A stretch of 64,000 bases of DNA from Neospora caninum Liverpool (Eukaryota; Apicomplexa; Conoidasida; Eucoccidiorida; Sarcocystidae): NCBI RefSeq assembly GCF_000208865.1, contig NC_018388.1:1860001-1924000 (forward strand). Direction: 5' to 3'. The notes below the pieces were generated by a model. The model did no database searches and was not told the DNA's origin. It was given only the letters and a program-made list of their open reading frames with translations. Both the position numbers and the translations under genes were made by a program. This document shows positions 55,180-64,000 of this stretch, one piece after another (the first letter of the stretch is position 1; each line of letters starts with the position of its first letter).

Positions 55180-57624
55180 GGAGATGAATCAGCGCCGAGG
55201 AAATCTCGACAATTTTTTACTCGTCGGAGTGGCGTCTGCTGCGGCAGCTGGTGGTTCTGTCCATGCACGCGATGCGATTGAATACACATCAGTTTCTAAG
55301 TTCTTAGAACACCAGGCGACTGTTATGGCGCGACACGATGTGAGGCCGTCCAATCTAGTCAAGCACCACCTCCACTGGGCTGCCAACTTCTGGTCTATCG
55401 TTCGAGTTTAGTAACGCCGTGGCTGCAGGGGGCGAAATCGGTTTGCGGCGGCGAGTTAGATGTATTGAACGGTAGAAACCTAGCGCGGGTACGCTCCGAA
55501 AGGAGAGCAAAGCTGTGCCGAAAATGCGTGAGCATGAAACGGTCGGGAAACCGTAGCGAGCCTACTGAGAACAAAGCTGCAGAGGACAGTTCGATGAACG
55601 CTCTGCTTCTCAAAGAACAGCTGCCGAAGACCAAACGTCTGCCGTGAGAGCCCGAGGAACTCTGTTGGGAGTGAGTGTGGTCAGCGGGACTACTCCCACT
55701 TCGTTACCAGGTGTAATGGGTTCGGCCATGCGTGTTTGTGGGACGCAGGCAGGCGATGCGACCCAGCGATTTTTTCGGTGATTCCCGGGGACGATGTCCT
55801 GATCTAGTGCAAATGTTCCGGCCAGTCTAACAGTGTCATCTGTCGAAAGGGGGGACGCAGTTTTGCACGGTCTCCTGAAGCATGAGGACGTGTAAGAGTG
55901 GCCTTTCGGCATCTGAAACAGACCAGCACAAGCGACGTCAGCTAACCAAGCGGCGGCCGGCGTCCGGAAGTGATTGAAGCAGGGGGTGTGTATGCGGTAT
56001 GACAGCAGTTCGGTGTGGCAGAGTGATACGTGATGAAGCCCATTCTATTGAAAGGCAGCAATCCCGCAGCAGTCAAGTGTGCTAGAGTGGGTTTCGGGTG
56101 GGCTAGCCCCATCGTACCTGGTCGCAACCTTGGAGGGCCTGTGAATTTGAACGACCTCGTGGTACCGATACCATCGAGGAACGCATAAGTTCCGATGTAT
56201 AAGGTCGTATCCAGACAGTAAAACTGAGATGGAAGGGCAAGGGGCTGCGTTGTGGGGTGCTACAGAAGCAACAGACTGCACGAGGTCTGAGTATCACTCT
56301 GAGGTGCTTCCATGTTTTCTTCCTTCGTCGCCTTGATACATAATGGGTGGTGGGGCACACGCTGCTTTTCACGTCTCTGGATTAAAAACTGAACCAGAAG
56401 CTTCACGAGGTGCTCAATGGCCAAAAGGAGTGCTGCTTGTCGACATGGCTTTTCTGGTCTCGATTTTGGACACCGAGCTTAAATCGCACCTCTGCAGGCT
56501 GACCAAGTGTTTTCCATGCCAGTAGCTGAGCGCGTAGATTCAGATGTGAAAAAGGCCTCAATGCAGACAGACTGAGGTGGACAACTCGTCAGCAACTCCC
56601 TGGTGCGCCCTTGGATGGTGCGGTCAACACTCAACTGGCATGATCCTTTTCGACTAGGAAAGACCGGGCACATAAGCTGGAAGTAACTGCACACAGAGCA
56701 CCGATCTCGCCTGAAGTGAGAACACGGATACCATTACGGGCTTCTCACCAATAACCTCACCCGCCGCCATGAGCAACAACAGTGGCGGACGATTCGCAGC
56801 AAGCGCCCCAGAGTGGCCGAAAAGCGGTTTCAAAGATAAGAGGTACTCTTAACTCCTGCAAAACGTAGTGGCACCTGACAGGTGCAGGCATGTGACGAAA
56901 GAGGCAGTTGTAGCATGCAACATCCTAACCATCTCGCTGCTACTTCTCCTTTAACTATAGGTTGAACGCCCCCACTGGAGTTGGTGTAGCCTCGGGTAAT
57001 GTGTGGCGGAATTGCCGCGGTAACATCTTCTGGTGCCCGACATGATAATGCCAAATCCTATGCTGGCACAACGGGGGCACTCGACTCGTAGCGTAGTTTA
57101 TTTGTTGTGTGCGTTCGCCCGTCAGGGATAGGTGTCGCTGGGTCTTGCACATGCCCCCGACCACGGGGTGGACGGACTCTAGAGAGCAGGTGCGACACAT
57201 ACTAGAGAAATGAGTCTAATCTAATGGCATCCAAAGGTTAGAATGTCGCACAGGCAGCGCAGTAACATGTAAACGGCGGTTGTATTATGACGGTCCAAAG
57301 CTAGGAAAATCGTTGGTTATGCACCCCCAGCGTTGATCAAGACTGGCTGCGTTACATTTCGCTATCGGTGAACATGTTGGCTGTCTGCTATATTCCCAGC
57401 AGTTGATGCGGACACAACAGCTTATTCCGTTTGAGTTGCAATGATAGATTGCCAGTCGTGCCGCAAGGATTCAGAGGGAAGCAAAGAGAGTCCGCGTCTA
57501 GTACTTGCACGTGCAAAGGTAGCATTGGGAGTGTACTCCACACGTGATGCGGTCACCTCAAGAGAAGCAGATGAGCAACATGTTGAATTAAGCAGACACG
57601 AACTCGTATTGTTTGACGAACTTA

Positions 57625-57680
57625 CATAGCGGCGAGAAGGGAAGTGTGTTTTAAAGGTAAAGGGATGTTTATCCGGGAAG
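57625..57680 (+). repeat. Dispersed repeat, copy 2
   Basis: Second copy of the element at 53974-54026, in direct orientation 3.65 kb away, about 300 nt upstream of the mini-intron gene. Confidence 0.75.
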
Positions 57681-57978
57681 ACTGCGTGCAGTTAATACTT
57701 GTTTACTATGTGTTTGTTACTGTACTGAAAAGGAGATCAGAGATTGACGATGATTCGGGTGTTGCCCTTTCGAGTGGCATCCGTCATTACCGGTATGGGA
57801 AAGAACACACACTCAACACAGCCCCGGCGGAGCGAGTTTGGAACCAGAAGGGCTGTTGGTGTATCTACACCTGCAGGGATCAGTCAGGTTTCACTACATG
57901 CATGCGATAAGCTCATTTTTGCCGTTTAAGAAGCATCGAATCGATGCCTTGGAACGTACCGAATAATTACTAGAGGAA

Positions 57979-59182
57979 ATGGAGTCAGCAGAAACAGACG
58001 GATGGCCGGAGCCTGCCTCTGACGGGGGCAGAGAATCCGGTAGCGGAGTGCCGAGGAAGTCTCCATTCGAACTCTCTGTGTGCAGTGACCCCTTTCATGA
58101 CCGAGCGGACAGACTAGAAGACGCTGAAAATCAGGATGCTTGTAACCAATCCCCAGACAACGCCCAACAAGGCGTGCGCTCCGGGTTAATATTTTCACCT
58201 CGTGAAACGAGTACAATCATCGAGGCCACTGAAGTACAAACGATAGGAAAGCAGCCGAGGTACGATTGAGGGTGTTTTGCACACTGGCCTCTGACAACTA
58301 CTTACAGTGCTGTGGTACAGAAATGAGATGCCATCAACATGTGATCAAGAGCTAAGCTGCTCCTGCATCGTGCCGGATGGTCCCCGTGGGCCGCCGCCTT
58401 CGTCCGTCTCTGAAGTGCCAGCTCTTCGCACTATGCCGAAGGAGTCTGCGAGCTTAGTGGGCCACCAGGCGGCTCAAGTCACCCCCTGTAAGATCCTAGA
58501 GGGGAGCAACAGTATTAATCAAAGTGAAGGAGCTTCTCGCTTCCCAAGCTCCGAAAGTACGAGTAAGCTTGCCTGTGCATGCACTCTCTTTTCTTCTAGG
58601 GGAACTGCGAACACCCTCAGGCAAAAGGAAAAGACAATTAGACGCATGCAGCACGAGGCCACCAGAGGAGACACTTGATGAAAGCCTTCTCAGCTCTTGG
58701 ATTAACACGGAAACCAGAAATGCTGAGGAAGTCGACAGCATTATTGCGCCGACCGTGGCACGCCTTGAAGATATGCAAGCGCGGCTTCGACAGTCAGAGT
58801 ACAAGAGCAAGATAGACAACATCAAGGATGCAGAAAAACGGTAAGTAGCCGAACAACAGACTGCCCGCAGCATGGTTCGACAACTAGGGGGTTGTAGCTT
58901 TGTAAACGCGTTTGAAGACTCGTTCAGAGTAGTGCATAACAACATGGAGCTCATGCAAGAATACACTCTTGTCCTCGACAAGGTGAGAATGTTTCTGCCC
59001 GACGAGTCATATATCCTCTGACGCTGGATATGAGGCTTCAGCAACTCTCGACTGCATACGAAATCCAGCGCCAGTCAGCGGAAGCCGAAGCTGACGCACT
59101 CCTAGGCTGGCAAATGCATCTGCAACTTGCGAAACTCAAAGACGAACTCCAAGAATTCCTAGCTCACGTAGACTGGGAATAA
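57979..59182 (+). CDS. Hypothetical coiled-coil protein encoded with four very short introns
   Basis: Proposed exons 57979-58259, 58321-58562, 58600-58840, 58871-58982 and 59042-59182, 338 aa, TAA at 59180. The introns are 61, 37, 30 and 59 nt, each GT...AG (GTACGA, GTAAGC, GTAAGT, GTGAGA donors; TACAG, TTCTAG, CGCAG, TTCAG acceptors), and all phases close. The ATG has a strong context (GAAATGG). Residues 1-170 are polar and disordered-looking; residues 190-338 are charged and helical (SIIAPTVARLEDMQARLRQS, MELMQEYTLVLDK, LAKLKDELQEFLAHVDWE) and look like a coiled coil. No family or targeting signal is recognised. Other genes here have introns of 230-890 nt. The alternative is a pseudogene with stops and frameshifts at the same places; intact phases and splice-like boundaries at all four make that less likely. 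The 30-nt intron is the weakest. Confidence 0.55.
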
Positions 59183-60533
59183 TGGAGACCGTCTCAGTGT
59201 GTTGACCGATCAAAGCATGACCGCCAGTCGTACGCTGGGTTTGAATGTGTTGAAACAGCAAAAACTGCGAACTCTGTCTCACTGTGCATCAATGCGAGAT
59301 GTAAAGCCTTCTCATTGAGCTCCGCTGTCCACGGCATACAATCTTATACTACGGTACGTGCCAGAGAGGGGGTGGGGGGAGAAGACGGGGACGCATCTGT
59401 CTTCTAGATTGGTCACCGCAGCTGGGTTCGAGGTTATCCAGTAGTCAGCATGGTGTTCCTGGTGGGCGTTGCTCGTGTTGCATTGAGGAACACATCTCTG
59501 TGCACTCAGGAGAACCTCTATTACTCAACAGACTTAAAGCACCTGTTCGTCACTGATTTCGAAAATGCGGGGCATTTCCGTTTAAGGAAAGTGCTTTAGT
59601 CGCAGACACCACGGACTGTTCGCAAGCGGCTGCGTGAATACTGGCACGTTGCCATCTCTTGTAATCGGAGGCCGAAGCCTGCTCGAATTCAACTGATGCC
59701 CAGCATATATGATCGAATGCTACAATATAGGCTGTTATTTGCGGGCCGTAGATGTGAGGCGGGTCGGGGAGAACGAACTCATTCGCTACCCGGGAAAAGA
59801 GGGTGCTGGCTTCTTACGTGACATAAGTGCAACATACTGGTGCGACGCCGACGCCGTTCACAGCTAAGGACGCTACGTACTGCATTGTTGCCGACTGCCA
59901 CATGCGCTTGCTTTTTGAGTACCGATGGTCGGATATGGGTACCGTATGGCGCCGCGTGGGCTCCTGCCACGCTGCCGAAGTACCATTTAGGAAAAGAAAA
60001 AGTTTGCGATCGCCCTGCAAGATGAAAGCCACTTCCGTATCATCGAGACACGGCAGAAGCCACCCCAGCGTGCAGTTGGAACTGATCCAGAAACGATCCT
60101 ACTGCCCTCACAATGCCGCCCCAAAGACACAGCACACGAAAACAGGAAGTAATTTAACGTACGCTTTGGTGTTGTGTTAAGAACAATCTCGCACGTTGGT
60201 ATTAGATACAGGAACGAAGTTTCAGTTTTACACGGCATCTTCCCTGTCGCCTCCCACCTCCCTGGTATTTTTGAACTCTCTGACCATCAAATCGGAACTT
60301 CCCTCCCACGCACCGTCAAGACGAAAGAGTGCGAGAAAGACGCTGCACGTCATCACACTCGGCCGCGATGGTCGGAGACTGACACCAATCTAACTTCTAG
60401 TTTTGTCCACAGCATCGACAAAACGACGCACCCCATATGGGCGGCTGGCAGCAGACAACGTAGGCAAACCATATTCCCGTGCCGATACAACTCCTGTCCA
60501 GCCTCACATCCGCGGTTCCCGTGCTGCATCCGG
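59183..60533. other. Convergent intergenic region
   Basis: 1.35 kb between the mini-intron gene and the Gln-rich gene. Short frames only (for example 59827-60180), none with recognisable content. A small G-run (GGGGGTGGGGGG) occurs near 59370. Presumably two 3' UTRs. Confidence 0.5.
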
Positions 60534-63500
60534 TCAGCCAGAAGTACCCTCGCCAGAACCGAACCCGAGCCTGGCCCCAGCTGTTTGTACCCCTGGAGAC
60601 GTCCTCAGAGACACACTATCATCTGCGCTTCCCGCCAGCAACGTCTGCTGTGCTCGGGCAAGACTTGCGACGGACCCCAGAACTGGTGGCCGCTTCGAAT
60701 CTGCGGCTGGTACAGACTTCGCCTGAGCTTGCAGATTCCCTCCCGGACCAGCAAGTGCAGAGTTAGACTGCGTCGCAGCTGCCTTGCGTAGCACGTCGGA
60801 GATTTGGCCCAGCAGTGATGATGCCCCTGACACATTTTCTCCTGCCTCTTCTGCCTGTTGTCGCTGTTGGAGAAGCTGCGGCAGAGCCTGCTGGAGTTGC
60901 TGCTGCACGTGCAGCTGCTGCAGTTGTTGCTGAAGTTGAAGCTGGGATTGGTCTGACTGCTGTAGCTGATTAACCTGTTTCGGCAGTGGCTGAGGCGGCT
61001 CCTGAGGCTGGTCCTGTTGCAGCTGCTGCTGTTGCAGCTGCTGAAAGATCTGCTGCTGTCGCATGTGCAGTTGCTGTTGCAGTTGCTGCTGCAGCTGCTG
61101 CTGTTGAAGCTGTAACTGCAGTTGTGCCTGCTGAGGGACCAATTTCTGTTGCTGCTGTAAGAGCTGTTGTTGACGGTGTTGAAGAACCAGCTGCTGGAAT
61201 TGCGGCTGCTGCTGGAGAAGCTGCTGTTGCAGTTGGGGTTGCTGCTGCAGTTGCTGAAGAAGCTGAAGCTGCTGCTGTTTCTGCAACAGCTGCTGTCTCT
61301 GCTGCTCTGCCCGTACCGCATCTGCAACCGCTTGAAGCATCGCAGTGAGGAGCTGAGGCTGGCTGCCGGTCGACGACCCAGTCGCGTTCGATGCAGCGAC
61401 AGCGGCCAAGGCGGCGGACAGTTGTCCAGCCGCTGCTCCCAAAGCGTTTCGATTCACCCCGGCACCGCGGACGCTGCCTGGCCCGCCTCCTCCACTGGCG
61501 CCTGATGCTCCCGCGTGCTGTTGCTGCCGATTCTGCTGAGACACTGCAGCCGCAACGAGATTCGCTGCAGCGCTCGCCGCAGAGCTTGTCGACGGCCCCA
61601 CTGTTGCCGCTGTACCGGCCAAGGTCGACACCGAGGGCGTGGCCCTGGCTACCGCCGCTCTGCTGTTCTGAGCAGACGTTGAAGACTCAACTCCTGCTTG
61701 CGACGCTCCCTCCGACAGACCGCCGCCTCCGCTAGCCAACTTTTGCAACTCGACGAGCAGCGGCGCCTTCCCCTCGGATCCCAGCCCTGCACCGAGTGAA
61801 CTGCCGGCTACCCCACTTCCGGGGGACACTCGCGGTCCTGCTCTGGCCTGTCCATTCGCAGCTGCCACGAGGGGATTCAAGCCCGTCAGCAGGAAGTGGT
61901 TCGCGTGCAACCCACTTGCTGCCGCCGCAATTAGGGGCCGCATCGCTGCGGCAGCCGCAGCTGCTGAATTCGTTGCTTCGCTTGCAGTTCCAGTTCCACC
62001 CGCGCCGCTCCCCTGCGTGTTCGCGAGCGACAACAAGGCAGAGCCTGCAGCCGCCCCTGCGCCGCTTGGCTGCGTTCCCGGAGCTGCAGCCGACAGGCGG
62101 CTGCTGGCACCGCCTGAGAGATGTCCTCGATGCTGCTGAGCACCGACTGCTGAGGCCGAGGCTTGGCCGGCAGACGTGGAGGCGCTGCCCGACCCCGCTC
62201 CCGCCGCAGCTCCGGTGGTCCCCTGCTGAAGCGCCGCGGCGTTCGCGTTGAAGGCGGCGAGGTGAGAGGCAGTGAGGCCTGCAGGCAGGAGAACTTGCTG
62301 CGGCTGCCCAGGAGTCCCTCCATTCCCTGACACCACAGGGTTCCAAGTCGCCGGCGGACACGCGACCTGCAGTGGAGACAGCGCGGCCCCACTGACGCCG
62401 GGTGCAAACGCACCAGAAGACCCGTCCGGCGACGCAGTTCCGCCTCCCGGTCCGGATCCGGGAGCGCCTACCTTTCCACTGCTGCTTCCCGCCGGCGCCA
62501 GAAGGCTGCGTTTGGCTGCACTGCCGCCTCGGCCGGGGCCTCGCATGGAGCAACGTCCGCCGCGTCCCCCCGCCTTCACAGCCACAGGCTTTTGCTGGCC
62601 ATAACCGACCAAAACGGCAGCGGCTTTACCTCCAGGGGGACCGCCGACTCCGACGCCCAGACCGCGCAGCATCGCCAGGTTGCTGGTTGGACCGCCTGCC
62701 GCTGCCGCCGCAGTCGCCGAGGCTGCTCGAGATCCTCCGCGGTGTCGAAGGCCTTTTCTGCCCAGTCCGCCTCCTCTTCCGCCCGACGAGGCGAGGCCTG
62801 ACCCGCTCAGCGGTCCTGCCTCGCCAGGCCCGCCCGGTCCTTTCTGGGCGACTCCCCACCCGGACGCAGCTCCGGAAAGGCTCCGTGGAGAGCTGCGCAG
62901 GAGCGGGCCAACAGGCGCCATGCGCGTCAGCAGGCGCTGAGGCGCAGGTGTGCGTGAAGCTGACGCTGGATCATGCCGCGAATGCAAAGTTGCCTGGGGA
63001 GCGCCGAACTCGGCTTCCGGGTTCCCCGCAGAGACCGCAGCCCCGTAGAGGCCGTCCTCCGACCCTGGCGCACGTCCGCGAAAGTTCTCAGGCATGGGTT
63101 TGCCGATCCTGTCTCCAGCACTGGCGCCATCTGGCCGCGCAGTTTGTGCGAAAAACTCCGCAGCGTCCGAGTTCCGGAAATCTTCTGCGGCAGCAAGAGC
63201 TCCGCCGGGTGTCTGGGCAGTCTCTGCGGAGGATGCAAGCCTTCTGCCTCCCAATAACGCTGCCGCAGCCACGCCTGCAGGGAGGCCGCCTGCAACGAAG
63301 GCCGACAGAGCGGTCAATTCCTTCATCAAGATCGACGGCGGCGCTCCACTGGTGACGTTCTGGATTTCTTCCTCTTGTGCACGTCGTCGCCTTTCCCGAC
63401 ACCGCTGGCGGGTCAGCCGTTCGTGCAGAAGTTTGCGTTCCCGGTCGGCCCTCTGAGAAGCGCGGCGCTTCTCCATCGATGCATGCAGAGCCTCGAGCTC

Positions 63501-64000
63501 GTCTTGTTGCTTCTCGATGTGTGCTTGATGCTCCTCCTCCTCGATCTCCTGCGCAGACTCTCGATCTTCCATCGCGGAGATCTCCACGAAATTTTCGTAC
63601 CGCCGTTCAACTTCTCCGAGGGTCGCTACCAGGCGCGCATGCAGCTGCCGCTTGAGGAGCAACTGTCGCTGGAGGAGGCCGAGCCGGACCGCCCGCTCCG
63701 GCTCCGACCGCGGAGGAAGAAAACGATGAGAAGCAAAGGGGAAGAGACCCGCGGCGCCAGGCACAGACGCCGCACTGCCGCTGGGCCCTAGGGGCTTGGC
63801 GCCTCCCTGCTTGGACGAAGCGCCGTCAGTGCGCGGCCGAAAGACAGGCGACTGCGGGTCGGCGACCCGGGACCGGGATGGAGAGCCATCGGGAGGGAAA
63901 GCGGCGTTTTGACGCGGCGAAACGGGGGCGCAGCGCACGTCGCGCGGGCCGAGACCAGACCGCGTCGCGTGGTGCGCAGGCGACGCACCAGGAGACTGCG
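60534..64000 (-). CDS. Gln/Gly/Ala-rich coiled-coil protein, 3' part (5' end outside window)
   Basis: The frame is open from position 64000 down to a TGA at 60534-60536, at least 1155 codons, with no start inside the window that I would trust. Near the window edge a Ser/Pro-rich stretch precedes a strong charged helix (about 63380-63700: LLQRQLLLKRQLHARLVATL, ENFVEISAMEDRESAQEIEE, RERRRRAQEEEIQ), likely a coiled coil. Then come Gly/Ala/Ser-rich low complexity, a basic GRG-type patch (GGRGGRCSMRGPGRGG, about 62530-62580) and a long poly-Gln region (about 60850-61310) with Leu spaced between Gln. Composition of this kind is common in chromatin or RNA-associated scaffolds, but no diagnostic domain is present, so function is not assigned. 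An intron near the 3' end cannot be excluded. Confidence 0.75.
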   Translation of the reverse strand, partial: QSPGASPAHHATRSGLGPRDVRCAPVSPRQNAAFPPDGSPSRSRVADPQSPVFRPRTDGASSKQGGAKPLGPSGSAASVPGAAGLFPFASHRFLPPRSEPERAVRLGLLQRQLLLKRQLHARLVATLGEVERRYENFVEISAMEDRESAQEIEEEEHQAHIEKQQDELEALHASMEKRRASQRADRERKLLHERLTRQRCRERRRRAQEEEIQNVTSGAPPSILMKELTALSAFVAGGLPAGVAAAALLGGRRLASSAETAQTPGGALAAAEDFRNSDAAEFFAQTARPDGASAGDRIGKPMPENFRGRAPGSEDGLYGAAVSAGNPEAEFGAPQATLHSRHDPASASRTPAPQRLLTRMAPVGPLLRSSPRSLSGAASGWGVAQKGPGGPGEAGPLSGSGLASSGGRGGGLGRKGLRHRGGSRAASATAAAAAGGPTSNLAMLRGLGVGVGGPPGGKAAAVLVGYGQQKPVAVKAGGRGGRCSMRGPGRGGSAAKRSLLAPAGSSSGKVGAPGSGPGGGTASPDGSSGAFAPGVSGAALSPLQVACPPATWNPVVSGNGGTPGQPQQVLLPAGLTASHLAAFNANAAALQQGTTGAAAGAGSGSASTSAGQASASAVGAQQHRGHLSGGASSRLSAAAPGTQPSGAGAAAGSALLSLANTQGSGAGGTGTASEATNSAAAAAAAMRPLIAAAASGLHANHFLLTGLNPLVAAANGQARAGPRVSPGSGVAGSSLGAGLGSEGKAPLLVELQKLASGGGGLSEGASQAGVESSTSAQNSRAAVARATPSVSTLAGTAATVGPSTSSAASAAANLVAAAVSQQNRQQQHAGASGASGGGGPGSVRGAGVNRNALGAAAGQLSAALAAVAASNATGSSTGSQPQLLTAMLQAVADAVRAEQQRQQLLQKQQQLQLLQQLQQQPQLQQQLLQQQPQFQQLVLQHRQQQLLQQQQKLVPQQAQLQLQLQQQQLQQQLQQQLHMRQQQIFQQLQQQQLQQDQPQEPPQPLPKQVNQLQQSDQSQLQLQQQLQQLHVQQQLQQALPQLLQQRQQAEEAGENVSGASSLLGQISDVLRKAAATQSNSALAGPGGNLQAQAKSVPAADSKRPPVLGSVASLARAQQTLLAGSADDSVSLRTSPGVQTAGARLGFGSGEGTSG

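Larger units (their letters stand above)
53701..57978. other. Gene-poor region with decayed repeats
   Basis: About 4.3 kb, less GC-rich than the flanks, with stops in all frames every 60-140 codons. It contains two copies of a 55-nt repeat (53974 and 57625) and a short minus-strand frame with a signal-peptide-like start (54979-55179). A 62-codon ATG frame at 57441-57629 runs into the second repeat. I see no intact conserved gene. Confidence 0.45.

Noticed and set aside
58260..58307. Alternative 48-nt first intron of the mini-intron gene ending at TTACAG
   Set aside because: It gives a stop after six codons. The acceptor at 58320 (GGTACAG) keeps the frame open.
58496..59044. 182-codon minus-strand frame
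   Set aside because: It is antisense to the proposed mini-intron gene. Its Ser/Leu/Arg-rich translation lacks recognisable features, whereas the plus strand gives charged, helical peptide with splice-like boundaries.
59420..59440. GGGTTCGAGG resembling a tRNA B box
   Set aside because: No matching A box or cloverleaf could be drawn around it.

Overview
The window looks like nuclear chromosomal DNA of a tissue-cyst-forming coccidian (Sarcocystidae: the Toxoplasma / Neospora / Hammondia / Besnoitia group). The supporting signs are genes with very long first exons followed by short conserved exons, introns of about 230-890 nt with GTAAGT-type donors, large Ser/Gly/Pro/Ala-rich insertions in conserved eukaryotic proteins, kilobase-scale pyrimidine-rich leaders, and TATA / GTAT / GT microsatellites in introns and intergenic DNA. 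The genus cannot be fixed from the sequence alone. No rRNA, tRNA, CRISPR or bacterial-type element was recognised.

Layout, left to right. (1) 186-1142, minus: 5' part of a small two-helix membrane protein, broken by the window edge. (2) 5540-11441, plus: five-exon seven-transmembrane protein of the lung-seven-TM / GOST type. (3) 15486-31032, plus: ten-exon eIF4G of about 3876 aa with an eIF4E-binding motif and a MIF4G domain; a 100-N assembly gap lies in its eighth intron. (4) 34184-40637, plus: three-exon trimethylguanosine synthase (TGS1). (5) 42059-46519, minus: intronless protein with a deeply recessed hydrophobic segment followed by an RRL (TEXEL-like) site and several basic clusters, a candidate dense-granule protein. 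(6) 50827-53700, plus: long Ser/Arg-rich reading frame with a SUMO-interaction-like motif. (7) 53701-60533: gene-poor, with decayed repeats and one 338-aa gene at 57979-59182 that can be read only through four introns of 30-61 nt. (8) 60534-64000, minus: 3' part of a Gln/Gly/Ala-rich coiled-coil protein.

Two neighbours work on capped RNA: eIF4G bridges capped mRNA to the ribosome, and TGS1 hypermethylates caps of small nuclear and nucleolar RNAs. Co-location of unrelated housekeeping genes is normal here and no operon is implied.

The observations most worth pursuing are the mini-intron gene, the TEXEL-like candidate effector, the eIF4G extension with its two adaptor motifs, and a Cys4-type insertion inside the TGS1 catalytic domain. 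Exon junctions were placed by hand from GT/AG sites and reading-phase continuity; none is confirmed by transcript data.
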